64,000 bases of DNA from Candidatus Defluviibacillus avedoerensis (GTDB lineage Bacteria > Pseudomonadota > Gammaproteobacteria > Burkholderiales > Burkholderiaceae_C). The first letter of the stretch is position 1, and each line of letters starts with the position of its first letter. This document shows, in pieces, positions 1-7,657 of the stretch. The position numbers were made by a program, and so were the translations under genes. The stretch is taken from NCBI GenBank assembly GCA_016703665.1, contig JADJBS010000007.1:50284-114283 (forward strand). Direction: 5' to 3'. The notes beneath the pieces were generated by a model. The model made no database searches. It was not told the origin of the DNA and saw only the letters and a program-made list of their open reading frames with translations.

Positions 1-102
1 TTGTCAACTCATCCTGCCCCGTCTGACCGCATGGCCAATCTGGCAGCGCTACAACACAAAGTACAACCCTTGTACGAAGCGGCAGCGCGGGGCAAGAGGT
101 AA
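1..102 (+). CDS. M48-family metallopeptidase, C-terminal end only
   Basis: The first frame is open from base 1 to a TAA at 100-102 and gives 33 residues. They contain the pattern STHP-x4-R-x2-NL, followed by a short helix ending in a basic tail. This resembles the extreme C-terminus of periplasmic M48 zinc metalloproteases (YcaL/LoiP/BepA type), where an STHP-R-L motif is typical. The HExxH catalytic site would lie outside the window, so activity cannot be judged. The gene converges on the pseudouridine synthase with only seven bases between the stop codons. Family assignment rests on this short motif alone. Confidence 0.55.
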   Translation: MSTHPAPSDRMANLAALQHKVQPLYEAAARGKR

Positions 103-109
103 ATACGCC

Positions 110-1039
110 TCAAGCTGCGGTCGGCATGCTGAGGCGAAGCGCACTTTCAAACCTGCGCGCCTTTCCTGTCATTGGATCGTCAAAGGCCAGCGTGCGTGCA
201 AGCAGTTGCAAGGGTTGGCTGAAATCAGGGGCCACGCCCACAGGCCATTCCGGCGACAAAGTCGGATAGATGTTGTCATGCAGAATGGGCATGCCCAGCT
301 TGGCCATCTGTACGCGCAGTTGGTGTCGGCGCCCGGTCAGTGGGCTCAGACCATACCGGGCCCATTCGCCATGACGCTCAAGCAACTCAATGTAGGTTTC
401 TGAATTTGCCTCGCCCTCGGTCACCTGCATGCACATAAAGGCATCGCTACTCTCGATGCGATTGCGCAGGGTCATGGGTAAAGCAATCTCGTCACGCCAA
501 GCGGCAATCGCCTCGTAATTTTTTTGCACCTGACGGTTACGAAACAAGGCCACATACGCGCCGCGCGATTGCGGGTTCAGAGAAAACATCACCAGACCCG
601 CTGTATCCCTGTCAATCCGGTGAACTGGGACCAAGTTCTCCAGATCGAACTTACGCTTCAATCGAACCAGCAAGGTCTCCTGCAGGTACCGACCCGATGG
701 CATCACGGGCAGGAAATGCGGTTTGTCAGCAATGAGCAGATGCGCGTCGCGGTACAGTACCTTCTCTTCAAATGGAATGGGCAGCTCTGGCGCAGGCTCC
801 CGAAAGTAATAGACCAGGCTGTGGGTTTGATAGGCCGCCCCTGACCCTAGCTGCAACCCTGCAGCGTCAAGCACGTCACCTCTGAGCAGCCGTGAGTGCC
901 AATCTGCACGAGAAACCCGGGGAAATCGGTCACACAAGAAATCGATCAGCAATACCCACGGCCCCGGCACCAGCGACACAGCACTTGCACTGACCCCGTT
1001 GCGCATGGGGGGGCGATGGGCACTTTGCGGTCGAGTCAT
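110..1039 (-). CDS. RluA-family RNA pseudouridine synthase
   Basis: The product is a 309-residue enzyme that isomerises uridine to pseudouridine in rRNA or tRNA. The signature HRIDRDTAGL is at residues 140-149, with Asp143 the expected catalytic aspartate of the RluA/TruC class. The later GRRHQLRVQM segment matches the usual G-R-x-HQ(I/L)R motif that closes the active site. Residues 35-70 look like a degenerate S4-type RNA-binding region. Substrate cannot be told from sequence; close relatives are annotated only as 23S rRNA/tRNA pseudouridine synthases. The gene stands alone and converges with the truncated peptidase gene. Confidence 0.88.
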   Translation of the reverse strand: MTRPQSAHRPPMRNGVSASAVSLVPGPWVLLIDFLCDRFPRVSRADWHSRLLRGDVLDAAGLQLGSGAAYQTHSLVYYFREPAPELPIPFEEKVLYRDAHLLIADKPHFLPVMPSGRYLQETLLVRLKRKFDLENLVPVHRIDRDTAGLVMFSLNPQSRGAYVALFRNRQVQKNYEAIAAWRDEIALPMTLRNRIESSDAFMCMQVTEGEANSETYIELLERHGEWARYGLSPLTGRRHQLRVQMAKLGMPILHDNIYPTLSPEWPVGVAPDFSQPLQLLARTLAFDDPMTGKARRFESALRLSMPTAA

Positions 1040-1090
1040 TCAGAAATACTCGCTCCAAAGGCCCATTTCGGCATATCCAAAGGTCCTCTT

Positions 1091-1114
1091 AAGCTATAAA
1101 AAATGTAGCTACTT
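1091..1114. repeat. AGCTA-N-TAGCT short dispersed element
   Basis: The sequence AGCTATAAAAAATGTAGCTAC lies upstream of the pseudouridine synthase gene. AGCTA and TAGCT arms flank an A-rich centre. Similar A-rich AGCTA/TAGCT or ATTGCT/AGCA elements occur near 15531, 38057, 45141, 54359 and 59609. It is probably a small dispersed repeat of this lineage; its function is unknown. Confidence 0.4.
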
Positions 1115-1158
1115 AGAGTGTTAACAGCGCACTGGCAGCTCACCTCACCCCTTGAGGC

Positions 1159-1554
1159 TCAGCGGCGACGCCAATAACCGCCGCGCAGGTGCCAGGCACC
1201 GCCTACGCGAACCCACGTACGTGGCGCCCAACTGTGCCCGGGCCGTGGCGCCATCCAGCGTCCGGCGTGCCACACATGGCGATGACCTTCCCACACCCAA
1301 AGACCTGGCGCCCATACATAGCCAGTGCCTGGAGATACAGGAACCACCTCGGTTTGCGGCGATGGAGGCTCCAACTGCGCAACGATGGGGGCCGGTTCCT
1401 GGGTATCAGGGTATTGCTGCACCACAATCGGTGCAGCAGCAGGAACAGGTGCCTGAACGACCACCGCTGGTCGGCGCGCTGGCGCGACAACGCAGGCAGA
1501 CATCGGCATCGCCAGCAATGAAATTAAGACAGTACGCAAAATGGATGATGTCAT
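1159..1554 (-). CDS. WxxGxW (YXWGXW) repeat lipoprotein
   Basis: This is a small exported protein of 131 residues. A hydrophobic N-terminus ends in MSAC, a plausible lipobox with Cys21 as the lipidated residue. A Pro/Val-rich linker follows, then several tandem units of the form YVWAPGLWVWEG and HVWHAGRWMAP. This is the YXWGXW/WxxGxW repeat found in many proteobacterial envelope lipoproteins of unknown function. It ends in three arginines. It lies 63 bases downstream of the frameshifted secreted protein on the same strand, so the two may share the promoter carrying the TCGCAT palindrome at 1992. No enzymatic role is apparent. Confidence 0.75.
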   Translation of the reverse strand: MTSSILRTVLISLLAMPMSACVVAPARRPAVVVQAPVPAAAPIVVQQYPDTQEPAPIVAQLEPPSPQTEVVPVSPGTGYVWAPGLWVWEGHRHVWHAGRWMAPRPGHSWAPRTWVRVGGAWHLRGGYWRRR

Positions 1555-1617
1555 GAAGGTCTTTCAAGTTAAGCGAGGAATACGTGGCCGCACAGTGCCT
1601 ATGAGCAATGACCTGCC

Positions 1618-1915
1618 TTACTTCGGTTCTCTGTCTCCCTTGGGTGTGCTTGGAATCGGGCTATTGGGCTTCGCATTTGCATAGTAGATCCCATTCACAT
1701 CATTCGGATTCATCTTTTCCAGGACTGCATCGGACGAAACTGTACCCGATGTGCTGGAGGGTGGCTTGTCTCGCTGCAGGCCGTCTGCCCGCTTGATTTG
1801 CAATTTTTCAATGCGGGACATACCGTGTTTGTCCTGGGGTGGCAGTTGGCAGGGCGAAGCCTGCTGCAAAGACTGCCAATCTCCCAAAAAGGTTCACCCC
1901 ACGTAGCATTGCCAT
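1618..1915 (-). pseudogene. Small secreted protein, interrupted by a frameshift
   Basis: An AAAGGAGTGTGAG ribosome-binding site precedes the ATG at 1915. It opens a signal-peptide-like stretch (MAMLRGVNLFGRLAVFAAGFALP), but that frame stops after 35 codons at 1808. The overlapping frame continues the protein as DKHGMSRIEKLQIKRADGLQ and on to a Pro/Asp-rich C-terminus stopping at 1618. A single-base shift around 1830-1860, near a CCACCCC run, would join them into a secreted protein of about 98 residues. Alternatively the second frame could start at the internal ATG (GMSRIEK), but that lacks a good ribosome-binding site. I do not recognise the family. The TCGCAT palindrome at 1992 lies 76 bases upstream of the ATG. 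Confidence 0.5.
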
Positions 1916-1991
1916 CTCACACTCCTTTTTGTTGCAAGTGAAATCAGTTCGCCGACCAATGCAGTCTAGTGGCGCGCCCGGTATCACACCA

Positions 1992-2007
1992 TCGCATGCA
2001 GATGCGA
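1992..2007. promoter_or_regulatory. TCGCAT-N4-ATGCGA palindrome, copy 1
   Basis: A perfect 6-bp inverted repeat with a 4-base spacer lies between the end of the sensor kinase gene and the small secreted gene at 1915. Read toward that gene it is TCGCAT-CTGC-ATGCGATGG. It sits 76 bases from the start codon. Identical arms recur at 4635 and 7565, so it is probably the operator of the neighbouring NarL-type response regulator (inference). Confidence 0.65.
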
Positions 2008-2028
2008 TACTTGGCAGAGCCTTGATGT

Positions 2029-3933
2029 CTATGCACTGGGTGACAACAGCAGCAAGGCGCCCGTGCCCGGATTCAGTTGAATCCAGTTCAGCGTGGCGCC
2101 CAGACGCTGCGCCCGGTTTTGCAGGTTACCCAGGCCTCTGCCTCGACCGATGGCGGTTAAGCCAAATCCTCGCCCGTTATCCGACACGCTGATCTCGGTG
2201 CCTGCTGTTATCGCACGAATGCCGATGGTCACCACGGTGGCACCACTGTGTTTGAGCGCATTACCCAAAAGCTCCTGGACGATTCGCAGCAAGTCCAGTG
2301 CCTGCGCCGGGTCCAGGGCAGGGAGTTCATTCAAATCATCACCGATCTGCCAATCCAGGCGAATGCCCAGCGCATCAAAACGTGGCGCCATGCGAAATCT
2401 CAGGGTACCCAGCAGGGAAAGTGGATCACGTTCATGCTCATCCAGAGAATCAACAGCCACCCGCAGTTCATCAAGACAATCCTGAAGTGAGTCGGCCAAA
2501 GTCCCCGGGCCTGACTGCAATGCACGAGCCTGACGCAAAGCCGCCACCAGATGCAAACCGAGACCGTCATGCAAATCCCCCATCACACGGGCACGTTCCT
2601 GGGCGCGAGCCTGTTCACGTTCAGCGTCACGCAGTTGCTCAAAGCTGGCCGCCAGTTGTGCACGCTGTGCCTGTACTTCGGTCTGCAAGGACGCTGCCAA
2701 CTCCTGGGATTGGCGAAGTGCTTCGCCATACCGCTTGGCCAACGTGGCCGTCACGGCGATGAACAACGGCAGGGCAGCATATTGCCGCAAGAATATTTCA
2801 CCCAGGCTGTTGTGGTTGACACCGATGGCGTAGTCGTTCAGCAAAAGCAGCAGGTAGATCACTGCCCCCCCCGCAACAGCCACAAAATGCGGTGTGGGGC
2901 ACGCGAATGCCAAACGCCACAGGCGTACCATGCTCCAGACCGTGAAGGAGATACCCATAGCAGCCAATGCAGCGAAGCCAGCATTGGCACGTGCGTAGCT
3001 TGAAGCGGACAAGAAATAAACACTGGCAAGGCTGGCATACCCCAGTGCACACGGAACAAACCAGACCGGGCAGCGATAGTGCGGCTCGTTCATTTCAGAA
3101 AACCGCATTGCAAATATCGAAAACAGCGCCACAAACCAGGCAGCCCCGCTCACGCACAACTCGGCAAACAGCAGGTCGGGAATGACCGGATTGGTCACCC
3201 AATAGTTAAGGTTGCGCAGAGCCCAGATGCCGATGGCGGCGCCAAACCAGACATAGGCCGAATGAGCCCGATCACGCCAGCCAATCAGCAAAACAAAGAC
3301 CGCCATGGACAGGTTAATGACAATCGTTGCAGCGTTGCCTTCGGTCTGCCAGAAACGACGGATGCGCCAGGGGCCAAGCAAGTCGTTGTGCTCACCCAGC
3401 CACACCGGCGCCAAACCGCATCGGTAGCCGGGGTGCCCGACCAGCAGTACCCACACCTCATTTTCGGCACCATCGCGTCGAATCAGTCCCGGTGCAATCT
3501 CAATCAATTGGGGCGTGTAGAAATGACGTGACGGTGGCATGTCCATGCGTCCAGATCCACCCGCTCGCTGTCCATTCACCCAAACCTCTGCGTTCATGGC
3601 CGCAACTGGCAGGTAAATCGTGGGCCGCGCCCACTTCTGCGCAGAAACAGGCCAATCAATACGGTACCAGACGTAACCGTGGTAGTCAGGACGGCGAGCA
3701 TCCCAGTTGTCTGGCAGGGTCACAGGGGTCAGTTCATCTCGGTCAGGAGGCCGGTGTGGATACGCGCCCCCTGCTTCTGCGAGCTGTGCAGAAGAAACAG
3801 GAATAGCGTCAGGCGACTTGACTTCGCTGCCCCAATCGCTTCGGGACAAGCCAATGACACCCAACGCAAAGGCCAGGCAAACCCCTAGAGCGAGGATCAC
3901 GCGGCTACGCGTCAGGGCGCTGGATGAAATCAT
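2029..3933 (-). CDS. 7TM sensor histidine kinase (NarX/DesK-type core)
   Basis: This is a 634-residue inner-membrane sensor. After an N-terminal membrane anchor (about 10-30), residues 60-195 form a periplasmic jelly-roll-like sensory domain of the 7TMR-DISM type (YVWYRIDWPV, EVWVNGQ). About seven membrane segments follow at 205-400, then a coiled linker. The HisKA_3 dimerisation box has phospho-acceptor His455 in MGDLHDGLG, and the HATPase domain carries N-box ELLGNALKHSG, DNGRGFG and GRGLGN. It overlaps the response regulator by one base (TGATG), so the pair is translationally coupled. The jelly-roll domain suggests sensing of a carbohydrate or envelope-derived ligand, but the signal is unknown. 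Confidence 0.85.
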   Translation of the reverse strand: MISSSALTRSRVILALGVCLAFALGVIGLSRSDWGSEVKSPDAIPVSSAQLAEAGGAYPHRPPDRDELTPVTLPDNWDARRPDYHGYVWYRIDWPVSAQKWARPTIYLPVAAMNAEVWVNGQRAGGSGRMDMPPSRHFYTPQLIEIAPGLIRRDGAENEVWVLLVGHPGYRCGLAPVWLGEHNDLLGPWRIRRFWQTEGNAATIVINLSMAVFVLLIGWRDRAHSAYVWFGAAIGIWALRNLNYWVTNPVIPDLLFAELCVSGAAWFVALFSIFAMRFSEMNEPHYRCPVWFVPCALGYASLASVYFLSASSYARANAGFAALAAMGISFTVWSMVRLWRLAFACPTPHFVAVAGGAVIYLLLLLNDYAIGVNHNSLGEIFLRQYAALPLFIAVTATLAKRYGEALRQSQELAASLQTEVQAQRAQLAASFEQLRDAEREQARAQERARVMGDLHDGLGLHLVAALRQARALQSGPGTLADSLQDCLDELRVAVDSLDEHERDPLSLLGTLRFRMAPRFDALGIRLDWQIGDDLNELPALDPAQALDLLRIVQELLGNALKHSGATVVTIGIRAITAGTEISVSDNGRGFGLTAIGRGRGLGNLQNRAQRLGATLNWIQLNPGTGALLLLSPSA

Positions 3934-4595
3934 CAGCGAATGGGAAGCCGCCCCTGTTCGACCATGCGGCGGTTGTATTCATACAGCGCCTCGGCCCGCG
4001 AATTGACGGCAAGTTTTTCATAAATCTTGCGCACGTGGGTTCGAACTGTGTTGGTGGTGATCTTGAGGGCATCAGCAACTTCTGCATAACTGAAGCCCTT
4101 GCCAACGCCGGTCAAAACATCGATCTCCCGATCAGACAAAAGCGAGGTTCCCGTCTCTATCGACGGCGATGGATTTGCTTCACGCGTGCGTCGGATCAGG
4201 GTACGGGCAATGCGTGGGGAAAGTGGCGATCCACCGCTGCGCAAGCAATTCAGGTGATCGCGAATCGAATCCAGACTGCCGTCTTTTAACAGGTAGCCGC
4301 CCGCCCCGGCATCGATGGCTGAAAGCACGTTTTTTTCATCACCAAATATCGACAGCACCAGCACTTCGCGGCCTGGGGTTTTGCAGGCTTCACGGATAAC
4401 TTCCAGCCCGCTTCCATCGGGCAAACCGAGATCGGTGAGGACGATATCTGTCTTGTTCCCTGCCCGCAACCAATCGAGCGCCTCACGGACAGTTGCACAT
4501 GCGCAGGCCAACTGCAATTCGCCTGCACACGACAGCATCTCCGCAAGCCATTGTCGCGTTGAGACGTCGTCTTCCACCAGCAGCAGTTGGTCCAT
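3933..4595 (-). CDS. NarL/LuxR-family response regulator
   Basis: The 220-residue transcription factor is the partner of the overlapping histidine kinase. The receiver domain has the acidic pocket E8-D9-D10, phospho-acceptor Asp55 (IVLTDLGLPDG) and Lys104 (YLLKDG). A C-terminal LuxR helix-turn-helix follows at about 150-212 (LSDREIDVLTGVGKGFSYAEVA, TTNTVRTHVRKIYEKL). The gene is divergent from the outer-membrane protein gene at 4727. The palindrome TCGCAT-N4-ATGCGA at 4635-4650 sits between them, 39 bases from this start, which fits autoregulation and control of the surrounding envelope genes (inference). Confidence 0.88.
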   Translation of the reverse strand: MDQLLLVEDDVSTRQWLAEMLSCAGELQLACACATVREALDWLRAGNKTDIVLTDLGLPDGSGLEVIREACKTPGREVLVLSIFGDEKNVLSAIDAGAGGYLLKDGSLDSIRDHLNCLRSGGSPLSPRIARTLIRRTREANPSPSIETGTSLLSDREIDVLTGVGKGFSYAEVADALKITTNTVRTHVRKIYEKLAVNSRAEALYEYNRRMVEQGRLPIR

Positions 4596-4634
4596 GGAGA
4601 GCAGAGTTTAAGCCTTTGGTGCTGTGCGCGGGGA

Positions 4635-4650
4635 TCGCATTGGCATGCGA
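4635..4650. promoter_or_regulatory. TCGCAT-N4-ATGCGA palindrome, copy 2
   Basis: TCGCAT-TGGC-ATGCGATGG lies in the divergent promoter between the response regulator and the outer-membrane protein gene. It is 76 bases from the ATG at 4727, the same spacing as copy 1. It is a candidate response-regulator operator. Confidence 0.68.
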
Positions 4651-4726
4651 TGGGCAAGCTTAACCCAAGCCGATAAGCTGTTGCCAATATGACAAACACC
4701 GCAGCAGGCGAAGGTATTTGCACATC

Positions 4727-5608
4727 ATGATTCAACGCCCCATTGACCACCGGCATACCTGGAGAACCATCTGCCTGTTGGCCGCGAGCGCCTGGCCCAC
4801 ATTCGGGCTGGCCAGCCCCTATATCAATATCACCTTTGGCAGTGGGCCAGACGGATATCACTCACAGGCGGTGGTACTCGGTGCGGACATTGCCAAAACA
4901 CCGCTTCACTTGGGGTTAAACCACTTTGAGTCCAAAGCGGGGGATTCTGTAACGCGCCAGCAAGGTGCTGACCTCACGTGGAACATAAATGACGATCTCT
5001 CAGTTCAGGCCATCGCAAACCGAACCGAAGACGCCAGCTTTGACATCGCAGGGCGCGAACTGGAGGTGTCATACGATGTCACCACACCGGAGTTCACGGT
5101 CAAACTGAATCTGGGCAGCAATGACTATCGCCCCAGCAAGACGGTGCCTGCTGCACTGCTGGCCCGGATTCCCGTCCAGCGACAAACACAGATATCGCTG
5201 TCCAAGAAAGTGACGGACGCGTTGGCGGTCAACCTGTCAAGCACCTGGTACCGGTATTCAACCGACCCGTTTGCGCTTGCCCAAGCCATCGCGTCCAGAC
5301 GGCGTGGCGCGCCACCTGGCCCTGCGTTCACCTTTTCTGCGTTCCCCGAACACGCCTGGTCAGCTGGTTTGACCTGGAAGTTCACCCTGCACACCAGCGC
5401 GTCACTAAATGCCGGCACGGCCAAGTCGGTCATTGACCAGCGTTCCGACAGCGTCAGCGCTGGGCTGGATCACAAGGTGGGCGCCGCGACAGTGGGTATC
5501 AAGCTGACGCAAAGCACATCCACCGAGGTACGTAACGCCCGCAATGCGGTCGTCATGCCTGCCAGCAGGGGCAGCTACGCTGACATCACTTTTTCTTACA
5601 CCTTTTGA
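4727..5608 (+). CDS. Outer-membrane beta-barrel-like protein
   Basis: The protein has 293 residues from the ATG at 4727, which has a GAAGG ribosome-binding site; an in-frame TTG at 4718 is less likely. A basic N-terminus and hydrophobic stretch ending at GLAS give a signal peptide. The rest is alternating amphipathic strands without cysteines. It ends in ITFSYTF, the aromatic C-terminal residue pattern recognised by the BAM machinery, so an outer-membrane barrel is likely. I do not recognise a named family. It opens a four-gene plus-strand run of exported proteins divergent from the two-component system and lies 76 bases downstream of the shared palindrome. Confidence 0.65.
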   Translation: MIQRPIDHRHTWRTICLLAASAWPTFGLASPYINITFGSGPDGYHSQAVVLGADIAKTPLHLGLNHFESKAGDSVTRQQGADLTWNINDDLSVQAIANRTEDASFDIAGRELEVSYDVTTPEFTVKLNLGSNDYRPSKTVPAALLARIPVQRQTQISLSKKVTDALAVNLSSTWYRYSTDPFALAQAIASRRRGAPPGPAFTFSAFPEHAWSAGLTWKFTLHTSASLNAGTAKSVIDQRSDSVSAGLDHKVGAATVGIKLTQSTSTEVRNARNAVVMPASRGSYADITFSYTF

Positions 5609-5636
5609 TTCCGCAACAACTTAGAAGGAGCATTCA

Positions 5637-6047
5637 ATGAAACCCATCGATTACCGCACACCAATTGGACTGATAGCCATATTGGCACTGAGCTGTGCAA
5701 TGACGGCCCAAGCCAATGACAACCGCCCAAAACGCCCAACGAAATCAGTGTTGTCGCAGAACGAAGTTGTCGACTTCAAGAAACCGACCCCTGCGCCATC
5801 ACAAAACGAAGCTGCCAGGCCAGACAGCGGCGCTGCTGACAGTGCCGATGCGTCCCGCAAGAACAAACCATTGACGACATCAGACTGCATTAAATGTGGG
5901 CCTGACGGCACTGTGTTGACGAAAGAAGGTGAAAAATTCAACCGAGAGGTCGATAAGGCTATCGACAAGGTGTTGGGGAACCTGCCCTCAAAGGGCGTGG
6001 TGGCAAATCCTGACGGAACAGGAGATATGAGCAAACCGTCGCTTTAG
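5637..6047 (+). CDS. Hypothetical secreted protein
   Basis: The 136-residue product starts at an ATG preceded by AGAAGGAG. A signal peptide ends near AQAND (residue 27). The mature part is low-complexity (Pro, Lys, Ala) up to residue 80. It then has TTSDCIKCGPDGTVLTKEGEKF with a single Cys-x2-Cys pair, followed by an amphipathic helix (NREVDKAIDKVLGNL). The Cys pair could form a disulfide or bind metal. No family is recognised. It lies 28 bases after the barrel gene and is likely co-transcribed with it. Confidence 0.6.
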   Translation: MKPIDYRTPIGLIAILALSCAMTAQANDNRPKRPTKSVLSQNEVVDFKKPTPAPSQNEAARPDSGAADSADASRKNKPLTTSDCIKCGPDGTVLTKEGEKFNREVDKAIDKVLGNLPSKGVVANPDGTGDMSKPSL

Positions 6048-6086
6048 ACCAGCCTCCCACCGATCCAGCAACCAACGAGTTCACCC

Positions 6087-6416
6087 ATGCACCTACCCAA
6101 CATAACCATCGCAGCATTGCTTGTCGGCATGTCAGCATTTGCCGTCCCTTCAATGTCAGCGGCCCAGGACACCCCTGCCATCGATCAACGCCAAGCCCGG
6201 CAAAGTCAGCGCATTGCCAATGGCCAAGCCAGCGGAAAGCTGTCGAACCGTGAAGCCGCTCGCTTACAGGCAGGACAAGCAAAGGTGGCCAATATGGAGG
6301 CCAATGCCAAAGCCGACGGCAAGGTTACGCGCGCAGAGCGCGCCACCATCCAACACGAGCAAAACAAGCAAAGCCGGCACATAGCGCACCAAAAGCATGA
6401 TGGCAACAGCCGCTGA
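6087..6416 (+). CDS. Secreted helical protein with QARQSQRI / KADGKVT repeats
   Basis: The 109-residue protein has a signal peptide ending at MSAAQ. The mature chain is a highly charged helical protein: RQARQSQRIANGQASGKLSN, then REAARLQAGQAKVANMEANA, then KADGKVTRAERATIQHEQNK. The last two parts look like diverged copies of an EF-hand-like helix-loop-helix (AKADGKVTRAE). Such proteins are common in Burkholderiales as unannotated periplasmic proteins. It is the third gene of the cluster behind the TCGCAT palindrome. Function is unknown. Confidence 0.65.
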   Translation: MHLPNITIAALLVGMSAFAVPSMSAAQDTPAIDQRQARQSQRIANGQASGKLSNREAARLQAGQAKVANMEANAKADGKVTRAERATIQHEQNKQSRHIAHQKHDGNSR

Positions 6417-6431
6417 TTGAAACGCAAGACC

Positions 6432-6917
6432 ATGCGAACCACGTATCCAAAGATGTCAATACACGAGCAAATAATGGTCATTTTGGTGGCGATGGCATGT
6501 CACGGTATTGCCGTCGCCCAGGACAGTACTACGCAGCGCTATCCGCCTGGCTCAGAGGTCGGAGGAATCCCGGTGGGTGTCTCAGGAAGCGGCGTGTACT
6601 ACATCCCTGATGGCGGTTCGGCCGTAGAAAACCAGGGAGTTGCCTACAACGATCAAACTGGGCAAACAATTCCCTGCTCCGGCAAAACACGCGGAGACTG
6701 CCTCAAGATGCTTGATGACGCGACGAAGCCCAAGACCAATACGCCTCCCACCAATACAACAACCACAACGACAGATGGAACTCCCCCAACCACATCTGGA
6801 AAACCTCCATCCGACGGCACCACGCCAGGCGACGGCAGCACCCCGCCTGTCAGTGAAGACAAGCCCCGAAAAGGCAAGAACAGAGACAAAACAGACAGTC
6901 AGCGGCGCGCGCATTAA
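6432..6917 (+). CDS. Hypothetical secreted Thr/Pro-rich protein
   Basis: From the ATG at 6432 this gives 161 residues; an upstream in-frame TTG at 6417 directly after the previous stop is also possible. A hydrophobic segment (IMVILVAMACHGIAVAQ) is the signal peptide. A compact region follows (residues 35-90) with two cysteines (IPCSGKTRGDCLKML), probably a disulfide. The C-terminus is a long Thr/Pro/Gly-rich tail with a Thr run and a basic end, which is likely disordered. No family is recognised. It closes the exported-protein cluster. Confidence 0.55.
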   Translation: MRTTYPKMSIHEQIMVILVAMACHGIAVAQDSTTQRYPPGSEVGGIPVGVSGSGVYYIPDGGSAVENQGVAYNDQTGQTIPCSGKTRGDCLKMLDDATKPKTNTPPTNTTTTTTDGTPPTTSGKPPSDGTTPGDGSTPPVSEDKPRKGKNRDKTDSQRRAH

Positions 6918-6940
6918 GGCCGCCGGGGCCTAAGACCCTG

Positions 6941-7480
6941 TCAGCCCGGTGCCTTGAGCACAAGTTGACCATCTTTCAGTGGAATCTTTTCGCCTGGTTT
7001 GTGGTCCATGCGCACGAGGTCCTGTTTGTCACCGATTTTGTAGGTCACGTCGTAGCCGACCAGTTTTTCCACCATCACATTGACAGTTTTGCACCGGGTT
7101 TGCGTGACCATGTGGGCATCGTTCTTTTGCATGTTGCCCTGCACTGTGTTTCCGGCATAGGCCCCCGCTGCTGCACCGCCAACGGTAGCAAGCGTTTTGC
7201 CCGTTCCACCCCCCACCATGCTGCCCAAGACCCCACCCAGCACCCCACCAGCCACAGTACCGGCCACGCGGTGCTGGTCCTGAACAGGTGCCTGTTGACG
7301 AACCTGAACCTCCGTGCACTCTTCACGGGGCGTCCTGACGGTCTCCTTGATCTCTTTGACGGCGATCACATCAGCGTGGGTTGGCTTGCTGAGAACTTTG
7401 TAACCACCAACACCCACTGCTGCAAATGTGGCGGCAGCCGCACCCCCGACCAAGATCCCCTTGAGCATTGAGCTGTCCAT
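6941..7480 (-). CDS. Glycine-zipper 2TM-domain envelope protein
   Basis: The 179-residue protein has an N-terminal hydrophobic anchor (GILVGGAAAATFAAVGVGGY). A central glycine zipper of the Rickettsia 17-kDa antigen type follows at about 72-112 (AGTVAGGVLGGVLGSMVGGG, GGAAAGAYAGN), then a beta-rich C-terminal domain containing a Cys. Such proteins are envelope components, often induced by envelope stress. It is transcribed away from the FKBP gene. The promoter region between them has the third copy of the TCGCAT palindrome, 84 bases from this start and in the same extended orientation (ATGCGATGG) as the other two. Confidence 0.78.
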   Translation of the reverse strand: MDSSMLKGILVGGAAAATFAAVGVGGYKVLSKPTHADVIAVKEIKETVRTPREECTEVQVRQQAPVQDQHRVAGTVAGGVLGGVLGSMVGGGTGKTLATVGGAAAGAYAGNTVQGNMQKNDAHMVTQTRCKTVNVMVEKLVGYDVTYKIGDKQDLVRMDHKPGEKIPLKDGQLVLKAPG

Positions 7481-7564
7481 TTGACCTTCCTTTGTTTCCA
7501 GGTTTAAAAGGCGCCACTAAGGCATACAAGCCTACAGGATACTGGAACGGATGAAATCCCGCCA

Positions 7565-7580
7565 TCGCATGGGAATGCGA
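7565..7580. promoter_or_regulatory. TCGCAT-N4-ATGCGA palindrome, copy 3
   Basis: TCGCAT-GGGA-ATGCGA lies in the divergent promoter between the glycine-zipper gene (84 bases from its ATG) and the FKBP gene (77 bases from the ATG at 7658). Arms are identical to those at 1992 and 4635. Confidence 0.68.
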
Positions 7581-7657
7581 CCAAGCTAACCATGCCCATT
7601 AAACTAGCGGGTCGGCCAATTCACTTTCGTTCATATCATTCTGGTATCCAACTTCAA

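Noticed and set aside
1152..1556. Open frame on the plus strand opposite the WxxGxW lipoprotein
   Set aside because: It is a shadow; the minus-strand frame has a signal peptide, lipobox and recognised repeats.
6915..6932. AGGCC/GGCCT hairpin as terminator of the secreted-protein cluster
   Set aside because: The stem is only five pairs and no T tract follows.
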